Source: Erysipelothrix anatis (GTDB lineage: Bacteria > Bacillota_I > Bacilli_A > Erysipelotrichales > Erysipelotrichaceae). Taken from it: DNA of 64,000 nucleotides. Positions within the stretch are counted from its first letter, which is position 1; each line of letters opens with the position of its first letter. The stretch spans positions 1 to 64,000 of the forward strand of contig NZ_WTSX01000009.1 of assembly GCF_009828745.1 (NCBI RefSeq). The letters run 5' to 3'. The notes beneath the pieces are model-generated. The model made no database searches. It was not told the DNA's origin and saw nothing but the letters and a program-made list of their open reading frames with translations. Both the position numbers and the translations under genes were made by a program. Below, piece after piece: positions 53,736 to 62,534 of this stretch.

Positions 53736-55441
53736 ATCTAGAAACACAATCGATTGCAATACCGGCAATACTAGGAATTGGATTAATCCTTATTTCAGTA
53801 TTATCCAATCGAGGTTATAACTTGAACTCAATCAAGAATAAACGCGTGGGTGATGGACAACATGGAACGGCACGTTTCGCCAGTGACAACGAAATCAAGG
53901 CAACACTATCACTTATACACTATTCACCTCAATCATGGCGTACAGGCGCTCGTTTACCCTCAAAACAGGGCATTATCATTGGCTACAAAATAATTCGAGG
54001 AAAAACCTATGCACTTCTGGATGATAATGATGTTCATGCATTAATGATTGGATCTGCAGGAGTTGGTAAGACTGCATTCTTTCTCTATCCAAATCTTGAA
54101 TATGCGTGTGCAAGTGGTATGTCATTTATGGTTACCGATACTAAGGGTGATGTGTTTCGTAACGTTGCTCCAATTGCTGAGAAATACTATGGATACAATA
54201 TATCAGTAATCGATTTAAGAAATCCACTTCAAAGTCATCATTTTAATATGCTTCATCTCGTTAATAGATATATGGATATTTATCTTAACGAAGCAAGTAA
54301 TCTTACCATCAAAGCAAAAGCTGAAAAGTATGCCAAGATTATTGCGAAAACGATTATCTATTCAGGTGGATTCGATATGAACTTTGGACAAAACCAATTC
54401 TTCTATGACTCTGCAGAAGGACTGCTTACCGCAACCATCCTCATTCTTGCAGAATATGGTGAAAAGCATAAACGACACATTGTATCTGTCTTTAAACTCA
54501 TTCAGGACTTAATGGCTCCTGCAGGAATGAAATCAACAGAGTTTAAGGTTCTCTTAGAGAAACTTCCTTCAAATCACAAAGCACGGTGGTTTGCAGGTGC
54601 TGCACTTAATACATCAGATCAAGCCATGCAATCAATACTATCAACAGCACTTGCACGACTTAATACTTTCATTGATTCAGAGCTAGAACAAGTATTATGT
54701 TTTGATACCGATATCGATGCAGAAACATTCTGTAATAAGAAGTCTGCAATCTTCCTAGTTTTACCCGAAGAAGATTCCACGAAGCACTTTATTATTTCAC
54801 TCATCATCCAACAACTCTACCGCGAGATACTTATCGTTGCTGATGAAATGGGTGGTCAACTTAAAAACAGAATAATGTTTTATTTAGATGAAATTGGAAC
54901 AATTCCTAAAATTGAATCCATTGAAATGATGTTTAGTGCATCACGTTCAAGAAGACTCTCCATCGTAGCCATTATTCAATCACTCGCTCAGCTTGAAAAG
55001 AACTACGATAAGCTCGGTGCAGAAATCATTGTGGATAACTGTCAGCTCTCAATATTTGGTGGTTTTGCACCAAACTCTGAAACTGCAGAAACATTATCAA
55101 AAAATCTTGGAACTCAAACAATTTTGAGTGGAACAGTAAATAAGGGAAAAGGTGAATCATCACAGAGTTTACAGATGATAGAACGACCACTCATGACATC
55201 AGATGAGCTTAAATCAATGCCCAAAGGCAACTTCATTGTGATGAAGACTGGAAGTAATCCCATGAAGATGAAACTCAAACTTTATGAAAAATGGGGAATT
55301 ACATTTGAATCACCTTACCATATCCCAATTAATCCTGAACAGACAATTGAATATGTCAGCAAAGAAGAAATTACTCAAGCGATTGTAGGTAATGATTCAT
55401 TAACAATCAGTAAAAAGAAAGGAGTTGTGAAAGTTGAGTAA
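53732..55441 (+). CDS. VirD4/TraG-type coupling ATPase (ICE-B)
   Basis: 569 residues, same fold as the ICE-A protein: N-terminal membrane helix, GSAGVGKT Walker A, FYLDEIGTIPK Walker B, SRSRRLS...IQSLAQL. Intact. It would link the relaxosome to the VirB4/VirB6 channel encoded at 36295-41628. Full-length conservation with ICE-A suggests purifying selection rather than decay. Confidence 0.94.
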   Translation: MNLETQSIAIPAILGIGLILISVLSNRGYNLNSIKNKRVGDGQHGTARFASDNEIKATLSLIHYSPQSWRTGARLPSKQGIIIGYKIIRGKTYALLDDNDVHALMIGSAGVGKTAFFLYPNLEYACASGMSFMVTDTKGDVFRNVAPIAEKYYGYNISVIDLRNPLQSHHFNMLHLVNRYMDIYLNEASNLTIKAKAEKYAKIIAKTIIYSGGFDMNFGQNQFFYDSAEGLLTATILILAEYGEKHKRHIVSVFKLIQDLMAPAGMKSTEFKVLLEKLPSNHKARWFAGAALNTSDQAMQSILSTALARLNTFIDSELEQVLCFDTDIDAETFCNKKSAIFLVLPEEDSTKHFIISLIIQQLYREILIVADEMGGQLKNRIMFYLDEIGTIPKIESIEMMFSASRSRRLSIVAIIQSLAQLEKNYDKLGAEIIVDNCQLSIFGGFAPNSETAETLSKNLGTQTILSGTVNKGKGESSQSLQMIERPLMTSDELKSMPKGNFIVMKTGSNPMKMKLKLYEKWGITFESPYHIPINPEQTIEYVSKEEITQAIVGNDSLTISKKKGVVKVE

Positions 55442-55691
55442 TCGACTTCCGATATTTAATGAAAAGCTTAGTTCTAATGCAGTGCTTGTGTATCTATATT
55501 TAGACCGTCATGGCGCAAGAAAAAAGCAATGTTTCCATTCGGTAAGAACCATTGCTTCTAACTTAAATATATCAGAACGAACTGTAAATCGAGTGATCAA
55601 TGAACTTGAGAAATACGGGTTTATTCTAAGGGTTCCGAGATACAGAAATAATGGTGCAAGATCCAGTAATACCTATGAAATTTTAAAATAA
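55434..55691 (+). CDS. Winged-helix DNA-binding protein, TTG start (ICE-B)
   Basis: 85 residues, TTG start overlapping the coupling-protein stop exactly as in ICE-A. SVRTIASNLNISERTVNRVI is the helix-turn-helix and a basic C-terminus follows (RYRNNGARSSNTYEILK). Conserved length supports the unusual start. Probable regulator. Confidence 0.8.
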   Translation: MSNRLPIFNEKLSSNAVLVYLYLDRHGARKKQCFHSVRTIASNLNISERTVNRVINELEKYGFILRVPRYRNNGARSSNTYEILK

Positions 55692-55851
55692 TTCTTCACC
55701 AAGGGATGAGTGTAAGTATGCGCTGTCGCATGGTATCTGTCACAAAGTCGCAGCTTATTAACAGAATATTTTAAATAACTTATACGCAATACATACGTAT
55801 ATATAAAGAATACTATTTATCAAAAAATAAGTACACCCGATCAAATAGATA

Positions 55852-57135
55852 TCATCTAGTTCCCCATGTACTTTTCTTTATAGTTAATATGGCTTTTATT
55901 CTGATATAGATTAACAATAATGCGTAAAACAATTTATGTATGAATCCTACAAGAAACAGTTTAATATCTTCTTTAGCAATATAGAAATTTGAAATTCCAT
56001 AGTTTCCTAAGAAATACAATAAAGCAATTGAAACTTGATCATAAACAATTATCTGCGTAATATCAATATTTCCTATACCCGTTATGTAGGCTACAAAACT
56101 ATTAACACCAATATAAATCGCAAGTACTGTATTAAAAATCCATATATATGCTTCAGTCCATTGCCAAAATGGAATAAAAGGGTTTTTAAAGATCATTTTT
56201 ATAGAATACAAAGCCAAAATGTATCCAGATTTTGCCCATCTGATTTGTTGTTTTAAAAACTTAGTTACATTATCAGGAACTTCTGTATAGCATATTGCAT
56301 TGCTTTGATATCTAGTTTTATACCCTGCTTCAAGTACAATCGAAGTTAAAAGTCTATCATCTCCTGCCGACATTTTCATTCCGACAATTTTTCCTGAAAA
56401 CTTACTAATGTTCTTTTTTATGATTCTAAACTTAAAAACACTAAAAGCTCCTGAACAGACACTTACGCAACCAGTTAGACTTTGTGCAGACCTGCTAAAT
56501 CGAAATGCAGACGTATATAAAAGTTTTTGCATATTTACGATAAAATTAGAGTTTTCATTTGAAACCTTAATTGTTCCGACTACTGCTCCAGTATCTCTTT
56601 TATCAAAGGCTGCCATTAGATTACCTAATGAATCTTTATCTAGTAATGAGTCTGTATCAAATAAAAGTATGTAGTCAGATTTTACATATTTAAAAGCAAA
56701 AATTTGAGCTTCTTTTTTTCCTCTATTTTCATTCATTCTAAACGCTTGTATTCTATTATCTTGTTTGCTAAGTTCTTTTACATAGTTATAAACTTCATCA
56801 CTGTCACTACCATCATCAACAAATATAAACTGATCGATTTTATAATCCTGATTAAGCAATGTCTCGAAACCTCTTTTAACATTTGGTAATTTTTCATTAA
56901 AATTTGGCATAATTGCGGTAACAGTTTTTTTTACAGTTTTTTTTCTTTGATAAACTGGTTTATATATAATAGATAAAATCAGTTTAAATATAGTCACTCC
57001 TAGAGCGAATGTTATTACATAAGTCACTCCATTATACTTCATGAAATATGCCAAAATAAATATAGCCAATGACAATAATAGTGATAGTATAATCTTCAGT
57101 ATCTCTGATATCTTTCTACGTTTTCTCATAGCCAA
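55852..57135 (-). CDS. Membrane glycosyltransferase family 2, HasA-like polysaccharide synthase
   Basis: 427 residues. TTG 57135 has better spacing from GGAG than ATG 57129. Two N-terminal transmembrane helices, then GT2 motifs: IFVDDGSDSD, ILLFDTDSLLD (D-x-D), SAGDDRLLTS (catalytic D), KQQIRWAKSG (Q-x-x-RW), and C-terminal membrane helices. This is the layout of processive synthases such as hyaluronan synthase. It uses a UDP-sugar and extrudes a polymer. With the adjacent nucleotide-sugar dehydrogenase it forms a capsule-like cassette. The exact polymer cannot be told; several residues would need comparison. Confidence 0.86.
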   Translation of the reverse strand: MAMRKRRKISEILKIILSLLLSLAIFILAYFMKYNGVTYVITFALGVTIFKLILSIIYKPVYQRKKTVKKTVTAIMPNFNEKLPNVKRGFETLLNQDYKIDQFIFVDDGSDSDEVYNYVKELSKQDNRIQAFRMNENRGKKEAQIFAFKYVKSDYILLFDTDSLLDKDSLGNLMAAFDKRDTGAVVGTIKVSNENSNFIVNMQKLLYTSAFRFSRSAQSLTGCVSVCSGAFSVFKFRIIKKNISKFSGKIVGMKMSAGDDRLLTSIVLEAGYKTRYQSNAICYTEVPDNVTKFLKQQIRWAKSGYILALYSIKMIFKNPFIPFWQWTEAYIWIFNTVLAIYIGVNSFVAYITGIGNIDITQIIVYDQVSIALLYFLGNYGISNFYIAKEDIKLFLVGFIHKLFYALLLIYIRIKAILTIKKSTWGTR

Positions 57136-57138
57136 AAT

Positions 57139-58455
57139 TTATAAACTCCAATAATCTATTTTGCTCTTCAACTGAATAAAAATTGACTTCAAATCAAATA
57201 ATATAGCATTTTTATTTAACATACTCATAATAACCTCTTCATCAAACGCCTCAAATTCTTTATGAGCTACAAGCACTGCTAATATATCCAAATCTCTAAA
57301 ACTCTCAAGATTTACAACATCAAAATCATGATATGTAATTAATTCGTTATTATCTGCATGAGGGTCATAAATTATTGGTTCTATACCAAAACCTTTAATT
57401 TTTTCGATGATATTGATAGCCTTTGAATTTCTCAAATCCGGAGTGTTTTCTTTAAAAGTTACCCCTAAAACCCCGATTTTTAATTCAGCCAAATTCTTTT
57501 TGCTTTTGAAAATTTTAGTGATCATTTCGCTTACGACATAATCTTCCATAGCATCATTTATGTCTCTGCTAGATTCAAGGAGTGGTGTCTTTATTTTCTC
57601 TTTTTTTGCTTTGTAAATTAAATAGTATGGATCAACACCAATACAATGTCCACCAACTAAACCGGGCTTGAAATTTAAAAAATTCCATTTTGTACTTGCG
57701 GCTTCAAGCACACTATTTGTCGGTATACTCATTTTATTAAATACCCTAGATACTTCATTCATAAAAGCTATATTGACATCACGTTGAGCGTTTTCTATGA
57801 TTTTCGATGCTTCAGCAACTTCTATACTTTCCGCCTTGTGAATTCCAGCCTCGATAATTAAACCATATACGTTGGCAATGACTTCCAACGAATAATCGTC
57901 AACCCCAGATACGACCTTTATAATTTTTTCTAGCGTATTTTTTTTATCACCGGGATTTATCCTTTCAGGAGAATACCCAACCTTAAAATCATTAGGACAT
58001 TTTAGTCCCGATATATTTTCTAATATCGGTATGCAGAGTTCTCGAGTCAAGCCAGGATATACTGTTGATTCATAGACAACGTAATCGCCTTTCTTTAGAA
58101 TAGTACCAACATCTTGAGAAGCTTTCTCAAGCGGTCTAAAGTCAGGTAGATTATCATCATATATTGGAGTAGGCACTGCAATTATATGAAAACTTGCTTG
58201 TTTTAGTTTTTCGATTTCCGAAGTGAAATTAACAGAACTCTTAGACAGCCTTTCTTTTCCTACCTCGTTCGTTAAATCTTCCCCATTTTTATATTGATTA
58301 ATCTTTTCTAAATTAGAATCATAACCAATAACTTCAATTCCTTTTTCTGAAAAAGCTTGAGCAAGCGGTAAACCAACATATCCCAATCCTATGACGGATA
58401 ATGCCGATTCATTGTTTACTAGCAATTCAAAAAAATTATCTATTTCAACACTCAT
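57139..58455 (-). CDS. Nucleotide-sugar (UDP-) dehydrogenase, WecC/TviB type
   Basis: 438 residues behind GAGGGAGA. N-terminal Rossmann motif SVIGLGYVGLPLAQ, active-site region FKPGLVGGHCIGVDPYYL with the catalytic cysteine, and NSKAINIIEKIKGF in the C-terminal domain. The motif GLVGGHCIGVDPYYL is typical of UDP-N-acetylhexosamine 6-dehydrogenases (WecC/TviB/CapL) rather than HasB-type UDP-glucose dehydrogenase. It makes a UDP-uronic acid for the synthase encoded next to it. Coding strand opposite to the ICE-B backbone; extra cargo. Confidence 0.9.
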   Translation of the reverse strand: MSVEIDNFFELLVNNESALSVIGLGYVGLPLAQAFSEKGIEVIGYDSNLEKINQYKNGEDLTNEVGKERLSKSSVNFTSEIEKLKQASFHIIAVPTPIYDDNLPDFRPLEKASQDVGTILKKGDYVVYESTVYPGLTRELCIPILENISGLKCPNDFKVGYSPERINPGDKKNTLEKIIKVVSGVDDYSLEVIANVYGLIIEAGIHKAESIEVAEASKIIENAQRDVNIAFMNEVSRVFNKMSIPTNSVLEAASTKWNFLNFKPGLVGGHCIGVDPYYLIYKAKKEKIKTPLLESSRDINDAMEDYVVSEMITKIFKSKKNLAELKIGVLGVTFKENTPDLRNSKAINIIEKIKGFGIEPIIYDPHADNNELITYHDFDVVNLESFRDLDILAVLVAHKEFEAFDEEVIMSMLNKNAILFDLKSIFIQLKSKIDYWSL

Positions 58456-58650
58456 ACATTTTTCTCCCTCTAAAATTATCTTGTGGTAGAAACGTAAACA
58501 TTGATATTCATTTATGGTATTATAATTAATAGTGGTGAAAGTAGTGTTTTTGAATACAATTAACCTTGATTTTCATTGGCTCACAAGGTTTACATTTATC
58601 TCCAATATTATATGTTTGTAGCTTGCTTTTGTTTTTTTCTTGAAACTATT

Positions 58651-58685
58651 AAAGGAACGATGGAATATAAATCCATCGTTCCTTT
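58651..58685 (-). terminator. Perfect 13-bp hairpin at the end of the resolvase gene
   Basis: AAAGGAACGATGG (58651-58663) pairs with CCATCGTTCCTTT (58673-58685) over 13 bp, 9-base loop, overlapping the resolvase stop. Downstream T content on the minus strand is moderate (TTTAATAGTTTC), so a terminator is likely but not ideal. Confidence 0.7.
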
Positions 58686-59289
58686 AATTTTCTCTTAGTT
58701 GCTCATTTTTGGCCCACTTTAAAAACGTAGAATGATTTACATTCAATTTCCGTCCTGCTGCTCTTGCAGAGATAACTTCCTGTTTCCATTCCAAATATAC
58801 ATCATAAAATTCGTCTGGTATTTCTTTTGGTTCACGCCCAAACTTTACACCCCTTAACTTCGCCAGTTCAATTCCTTCTTTTTGACGTTGTCGAATATTT
58901 TTTCGTTCAACCTCAGATACATATGAAAGGATTTGTAATACGAGATCAGAAATAAATATTCCCGTTAAGTCTCTTTCCTTTATCCTTGTATCTAATAATG
59001 GCATATCTAAAACTAGCACATCAATTTTTCTTTCTTTAGTCAATACTCGCCATTGTTCCAATATGTCTGCATAATTACGTCCAAAACGATCAATGCTCTT
59101 AACCACAATTAAATCTCCTTCTTTTGCTTTCTTAAGAAGTTTTTTGTATTGGGTACGATTGAAATTCTTTCCGCTTTCTTTATCTATGTACAAATTCTTT
59201 GTTTTTACTCCAAAATCAACCAAAGATGCAATCTGTCTTTCTTCATTTTGATCCTTTGTTGATACTCTAATATATCCATATTTCTCCAT
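58684..59289 (-). CDS. Serine recombinase (resolvase/invertase family)
   Basis: 201 residues behind GAGGTAAA. The N-terminal catalytic domain starts YGYIRVSTKDQNEERQ (nucleophilic Ser10), with SIDRFGRNYADILEQW (conserved Arg). A C-terminal helix-turn-helix follows (SARAAGRKLNVNHSTFLKWAK). About 200 residues is the size of Tn3-like/plasmid resolvases. Possible role: dimer resolution or inversion of a segment; its target sites were not identified. Minus strand, next to the capsule cassette; may have arrived with it. Confidence 0.9.
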   Translation of the reverse strand: MEKYGYIRVSTKDQNEERQIASLVDFGVKTKNLYIDKESGKNFNRTQYKKLLKKAKEGDLIVVKSIDRFGRNYADILEQWRVLTKERKIDVLVLDMPLLDTRIKERDLTGIFISDLVLQILSYVSEVERKNIRQRQKEGIELAKLRGVKFGREPKEIPDEFYDVYLEWKQEVISARAAGRKLNVNHSTFLKWAKNEQLREN

Positions 59290-59455
59290 CTATTTACCTC
59301 ACATACTTAATTAGTGACTTTCCATTACACATTAAGTGTAGTTAATTTTGTCGTATATTCAAATTTACTTAAACTTAATGTACTTTCAAAACATTACAAA
59401 TTTATACTACAATGTAATCAGCCAATGATAACGCTTTCTGCGTTCTTTTTTGCAT

Positions 59456-59500
59456 CCCTCTAAATAATAGTTACGTTTATTTAGATTGGGGGCTTTTTTT
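59456..59500 (+). terminator. Terminator/attenuator in the leader of the ICE-B sigma-like gene
   Basis: CTAAATAA (59460-59467) pairs with TTATTTAG (59477-59484), flanked by CCC and GGG, and followed by a seven-T run (59494-59500). It is in the same place as the different ICE-A hairpin at 7838. A second weak hairpin AACGC/GCGTT with a T-run lies just upstream. Confidence 0.72.
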
Positions 59501-59522
59501 ATTTGTAATGCTAGAGCACCAC

Positions 59523-59560
59523 CCTGTTTCAAATCAAATACAGATTACAGAAACAGGAGG
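59523..59560 (+). promoter_or_regulatory. Hairpin overlapping the ribosome binding site of the sigma-like gene (ICE-B)
   Basis: CCTGTTTC (59523-59530) pairs with GAAACAGG (59550-59557), whose end is part of AGGAGG (59555-59560). Arms are identical to ICE-A while the loop differs, which supports a conserved fold. Confidence 0.65.
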
Positions 59561-59569
59561 AAAATCAAT

Positions 59570-59983
59570 ATGAATGATACATATGTGATCTACATTAAAA
59601 ACCAAGTAGTCAACGTTAGCGAAGAAGTTTATAAGGAGTATTGGAAAAGCATTGAACATGAGCGCTATCTTACCAAACAGATTCGCAACACCTGGGTTTA
59701 CTTAGACCATATTTTTGATGAATACGAAAGTAATACTCTTGAAATAAAACTATTAGACGATTTAGACCCTACAAGAAACGAGGCACTTAAAATGGAACGA
59801 TATGAAGCACTTTATAAAGCAATTAACACCCTTTCTGATGATGAGAAAGATTTACTCATTGCGCTCTATTATTTAGATTTAACGCAGACCGACTATGCAA
59901 TTAAAAACGGTCTCTCACAACAGAGTATTAGTAAAAAACATGACAAAATCATTAAAAAACTAAGAAATTTGATAAATTTTTAA
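59570..59983 (+). CDS. Sigma-70-like region 4 regulator (ICE-B)
   Basis: 137 residues from ATG 59570 behind AGGAGG (the frame is open to 59486). Homologue of 7963-8376: YWKSIEHERYLTKQIRNTW, DHIFDEYESNTLE, then sigma region 4-like LSDDEKDLLIALYYLDLTQ, TDYAIKNGLSQQSISKKHDK. Likely activator of excision/transfer genes. Located behind a terminator-like leader and before the structured RNA, as in ICE-A. Confidence 0.8.
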   Translation: MNDTYVIYIKNQVVNVSEEVYKEYWKSIEHERYLTKQIRNTWVYLDHIFDEYESNTLEIKLLDDLDPTRNEALKMERYEALYKAINTLSDDEKDLLIALYYLDLTQTDYAIKNGLSQQSISKKHDKIIKKLRNLINF

Positions 59984-60050
59984 GTTTTTGGTTGTAGAAA
60001 CGCTCTGAGATTCCTTATCACTATAGAGGGGTTGATTTTAATCCTCCTCT

Positions 60051-60484
60051 TCTCACTTCAATAAGTGAGATGTTCTTTGAAAATTGAATAACCATTATTA
60101 GTGACTTTATCTATCACACAAGCAAACTTCATCAGTGCGCCATGACCTTAAGAAAACTAGAGAGCGATGAAACTGGATGATGAAATAGATTTGATACCCT
60201 ATCTTGCGGTGACTGTGATAGTGATAATGATACGCCACTTACGGACGTTCGAGCGTGATAAGACCGTCGCAAGCTAAGTAAGTGTTTCCTTGATTGGGGA
60301 TGGTGAAATTCCAGTGAAGCAGTGATATCAAACTGCGCCTAATAATGCTACGAAGATGATTCCCTCGTAGATTCGAATTAATCAAAATCAAATTTTTAAT
60401 AATCAAACGTTTTCTAATATTTGATTTGATAACAGAATGAGTGATTCAGTACTTTTTTTGTGCTGAATCATTCTCTTGTGTTAT
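60051..60484 (+). ncRNA. Long structured non-coding RNA with boxA motif (ICE-B copy)
   Basis: Homologue of 8447-8864. It opens with hairpin TCTCACTT/AAGTGAGA (60051-60070), and boxA TGTTCTTTGAAAATTG follows at 60071-60086. Helix CACTTAC/GTAAGTG (60236-60242, 60278-60284) has the same geometry as CACCTAT/ATAGGTG in ICE-A with two compensated pairs. GCAGT/ACTGC (60319-60323, 60332-60336) replaces GTAGT/ACTAC. The final hairpin (60429-60484) has GATTCAG/CTGAATC where ICE-A has GATTCAG/CTGGATC. It is followed by xre-xis-int. Confidence 0.82.
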
Positions 60485-60565
60485 TAAGTCAGGTTCTGAT
60501 AGATATGTTCAAAAACATGTGATAGTGTTGTGTTGCAAAAACAACTGGTGCAGGAGGTGAGTACA

Positions 60566-60829
60566 ATGGGATTTGCAACACGTGAAATGATTGGTGAAGA
60601 AAAAGATTTGGTAACAAATCTTGGTTATCATATCGCAACACTCCGTGCAGAGCGTGAACTGCCACGTGCAGAACTCGCAAGGCAAGCACAACTTCATGTT
60701 CAATATCTTTATGATGTGGAAACAGGTAATCGTAACATTACGATTTATGTCCTTGCAAAGATTGCAAGAGCACTCAATCTATCACTATCAGAACTTCTTA
60801 TGACAAGTACACTACCACCAGTTGAATAA
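60566..60829 (+). CDS. XRE-family repressor-like protein (ICE-B control module)
   Basis: 87 residues from ATG 60566 behind AGGAGGTG. Same fold as 8947-9210: IATLRAERELPRAELARQAQ, QYLYDVETGNRNITIYVLAK, LSELLMT. Between the structured RNA and the excisionase gene. It likely represses or tunes excision. Confidence 0.85.
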   Translation: MGFATREMIGEEKDLVTNLGYHIATLRAERELPRAELARQAQLHVQYLYDVETGNRNITIYVLAKIARALNLSLSELLMTSTLPPVE

Positions 60830-60863
60830 TCGACTGGTGTTTTATTTAGGAGGTAAACAGAAA

Positions 60864-61076
60864 ATGCTTATAAAAGCGAGTGAGATTCAACAACTTCTTG
60901 GAGTTAGTAGAGCAGGTGCTTATCGAATTATTCATGATCTTAATAACGATCTTCAACTTAAAGGTTATAGAACCGTTCAGGGTAAGACATCTCGTAAGTT
61001 TTTCTATGAAAACTACTATTTAATAGGAATGGAGGGAATTCAACATGTCAGCATACAAAGACAAGCAAACAGGTAA
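60864..61076 (+). CDS. Excisionase-like small DNA-binding protein (ICE-B)
   Basis: 70 residues from ATG 60864 behind AGGAGG; the frame is open to 60822 without a good start. ASEIQQLLGVSRAGAYRIIH helix-turn-helix, then TSRKFFYENYY. Overlaps int by 32 bases, as in ICE-A. Probable directionality factor. Confidence 0.75.
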   Translation: MLIKASEIQQLLGVSRAGAYRIIHDLNNDLQLKGYRTVQGKTSRKFFYENYYLIGMEGIQHVSIQRQANR

Positions 61077-62169
61077 ATGGGTTGTAACATTAAGATACAC
61101 CGATATTGATGGAAAAGTTAAACGGAGAGCAAAACGTGGCTTTGCAACAAAACGTGAAGCGAAAGAATGGGAATCTGATTATCTCGAATCAATTAAAACA
61201 AACGAAGTCGAACTTGAAATGACGTTAAATGAGTTCTATGAAGTCTATTTAGGTGATATCAATAATAAACTACGCTATGGAACCATTCGCAATAAACGAT
61301 TTATCTATACCAAATTCATTGAACCACTACTTGGATCAAAGCAAATAAGTAAAATTAAAGTCCCGGATATATTGAAATGGCAAAATGAGATATTAGGCTA
61401 TCAATTTAAGGAAACTTACTCAAGATCCATTAACAATCAATTAGTTGCAATCTTCAATCATGCAGAACGCTATTATGAACTCCAAAACAACCCATTGAAA
61501 AAGACAATTGCAATTGGTGCAAAACACCCGGACAGTATGAACTTCTGGACAAAGGAAGAATTTGATAAGTTTATATCAGTTGTCGATGATGAATCAGCAA
61601 GACTCCAGTACACTGTACTTTTTTATACAGGACTTCGTGTTGGTGAACTCATTGCAGTACGACTTAAAAATATAAACTTTGACAGAGGTCATATTGAAGT
61701 CGTCGCTTCTGCACAATATGAAAACAGTCAATACATATTTACGAAACCTAAAACAAAAAAGTCAGAACGAATTGTGACAATGCCACAGTTTCTGACTCAA
61801 ATGATTCAAGATCATGTAGAGAGGTATTACTTCATTGACTTAGAAGAACAAGTCTTTATGACTAATAAGAACCGACTCTCACGAGGGATTGCGAAGTATT
61901 CCGAAATTGCAAGAGTCAAAAGAATCAGAGTTCATGACTTACGACACTCTCATGCGTCGCTGCTTATTGAACAAGGAATTCAACCCAACATAGTACAGGA
62001 CAGACTCGGTCATGAGAAAATCGAAACAACGCTTCGAACCTACTCACACCTATATCCAAATAAACAGTATCATCTAGCATCATTCCTTGATCAACTTGCA
62101 GAGAATTCAGCACCTACTTCTATTGAACAAAAGCAAAGTAATCCCATCATGATAGGAACCGTGAAGTGA
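61045..62169 (+). CDS. int: Tyrosine integrase, Tn916 type (ICE-B)
   Basis: 374 residues. Arm-binding N-terminus (SAYKDKQTGKWVVTLRY), R in TGLRVGELIAV, VHDLRHSHASLL, RLGHEKIETTLRTYSHLYP. All catalytic residues present. Very similar to the ICE-A integrase, so both elements could cross-react at each other's ends. Its N-terminal region overlaps the excisionase gene. Confidence 0.95.
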   Translation: MSAYKDKQTGKWVVTLRYTDIDGKVKRRAKRGFATKREAKEWESDYLESIKTNEVELEMTLNEFYEVYLGDINNKLRYGTIRNKRFIYTKFIEPLLGSKQISKIKVPDILKWQNEILGYQFKETYSRSINNQLVAIFNHAERYYELQNNPLKKTIAIGAKHPDSMNFWTKEEFDKFISVVDDESARLQYTVLFYTGLRVGELIAVRLKNINFDRGHIEVVASAQYENSQYIFTKPKTKKSERIVTMPQFLTQMIQDHVERYYFIDLEEQVFMTNKNRLSRGIAKYSEIARVKRIRVHDLRHSHASLLIEQGIQPNIVQDRLGHEKIETTLRTYSHLYPNKQYHLASFLDQLAENSAPTSIEQKQSNPIMIGTVK

Positions 62170-62194
62170 CTATTTATGAAAGACAGAATACAAA

Positions 62195-62344
62195 TTAGTT
62201 TGGAAGACTATGCACATAGTTTTCCATTTCTTTTCGTTCTTGTAAGAAACAAGCAAGTAACATGCAGGCTTCGTCATGATCAAGACCTGACTGCATTAAA
62301 CGATCTAGGATTTCCATGAATGGATCATCATATATTAATTTCAC
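62195..62344 (-). CDS. 49-residue small protein after the ICE-B integrase
   Basis: GTG 62344 behind AGGTGGTG opens a 49-codon frame (KLIYDDPFMEILDRLMQSG..., LDHDEACMLLACFLQERKEM) ending at TAA 62195. The ribosome binding site and amphipathic composition suggest a real protein. It is too short to classify. It could be ICE-B or chromosomal, since the element end is close by. Confidence 0.45.
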   Translation of the reverse strand: MKLIYDDPFMEILDRLMQSGLDHDEACMLLACFLQERKEMENYVHSLPN

Positions 62345-62534
62345 TTTTATCACCACCTATTATTAAATAAGCAGTAAATTTCAAGATCCCTAGAAATGGG
62401 AATAATTACATCAATTTGGTATCATTAGAAAGACTATTGATGTTTTCATTTACATTGAATCTCTTTTACAAAGAATTTCTTAAAAACCAACAACTTCCGA
62501 AAAGTAGTTAATCAATAATATCAATGATAACCTT
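62345..62534. other. Intergenic region at the right end of ICE-B
   Basis: AT-rich, with no gene or clear terminator beyond the promoter region of the 62344 ORF. The element's right end should lie somewhere from 62170 to here, but no repeat was found. Confidence 0.45.

Larger units (their letters stand above)
29567..62190 (+). mobile_element. ICE-B: second integrative conjugative element
   Basis: It contains an adhesin and type IV secretion operon (29769-44194), inserted defence cassette (44547-50030), relaxosome/coupling block (50220-55691), polysaccharide and resolvase cargo (55852-59289) and control/integration module (59456-62169). The backbone order from the relaxase onward equals ICE-A. 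The left end is not defined: it may lie before the composite transposon, even left of 24.8 kb. The right end lies shortly after int. No flanking repeat was found by eye. Confidence 0.75.
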
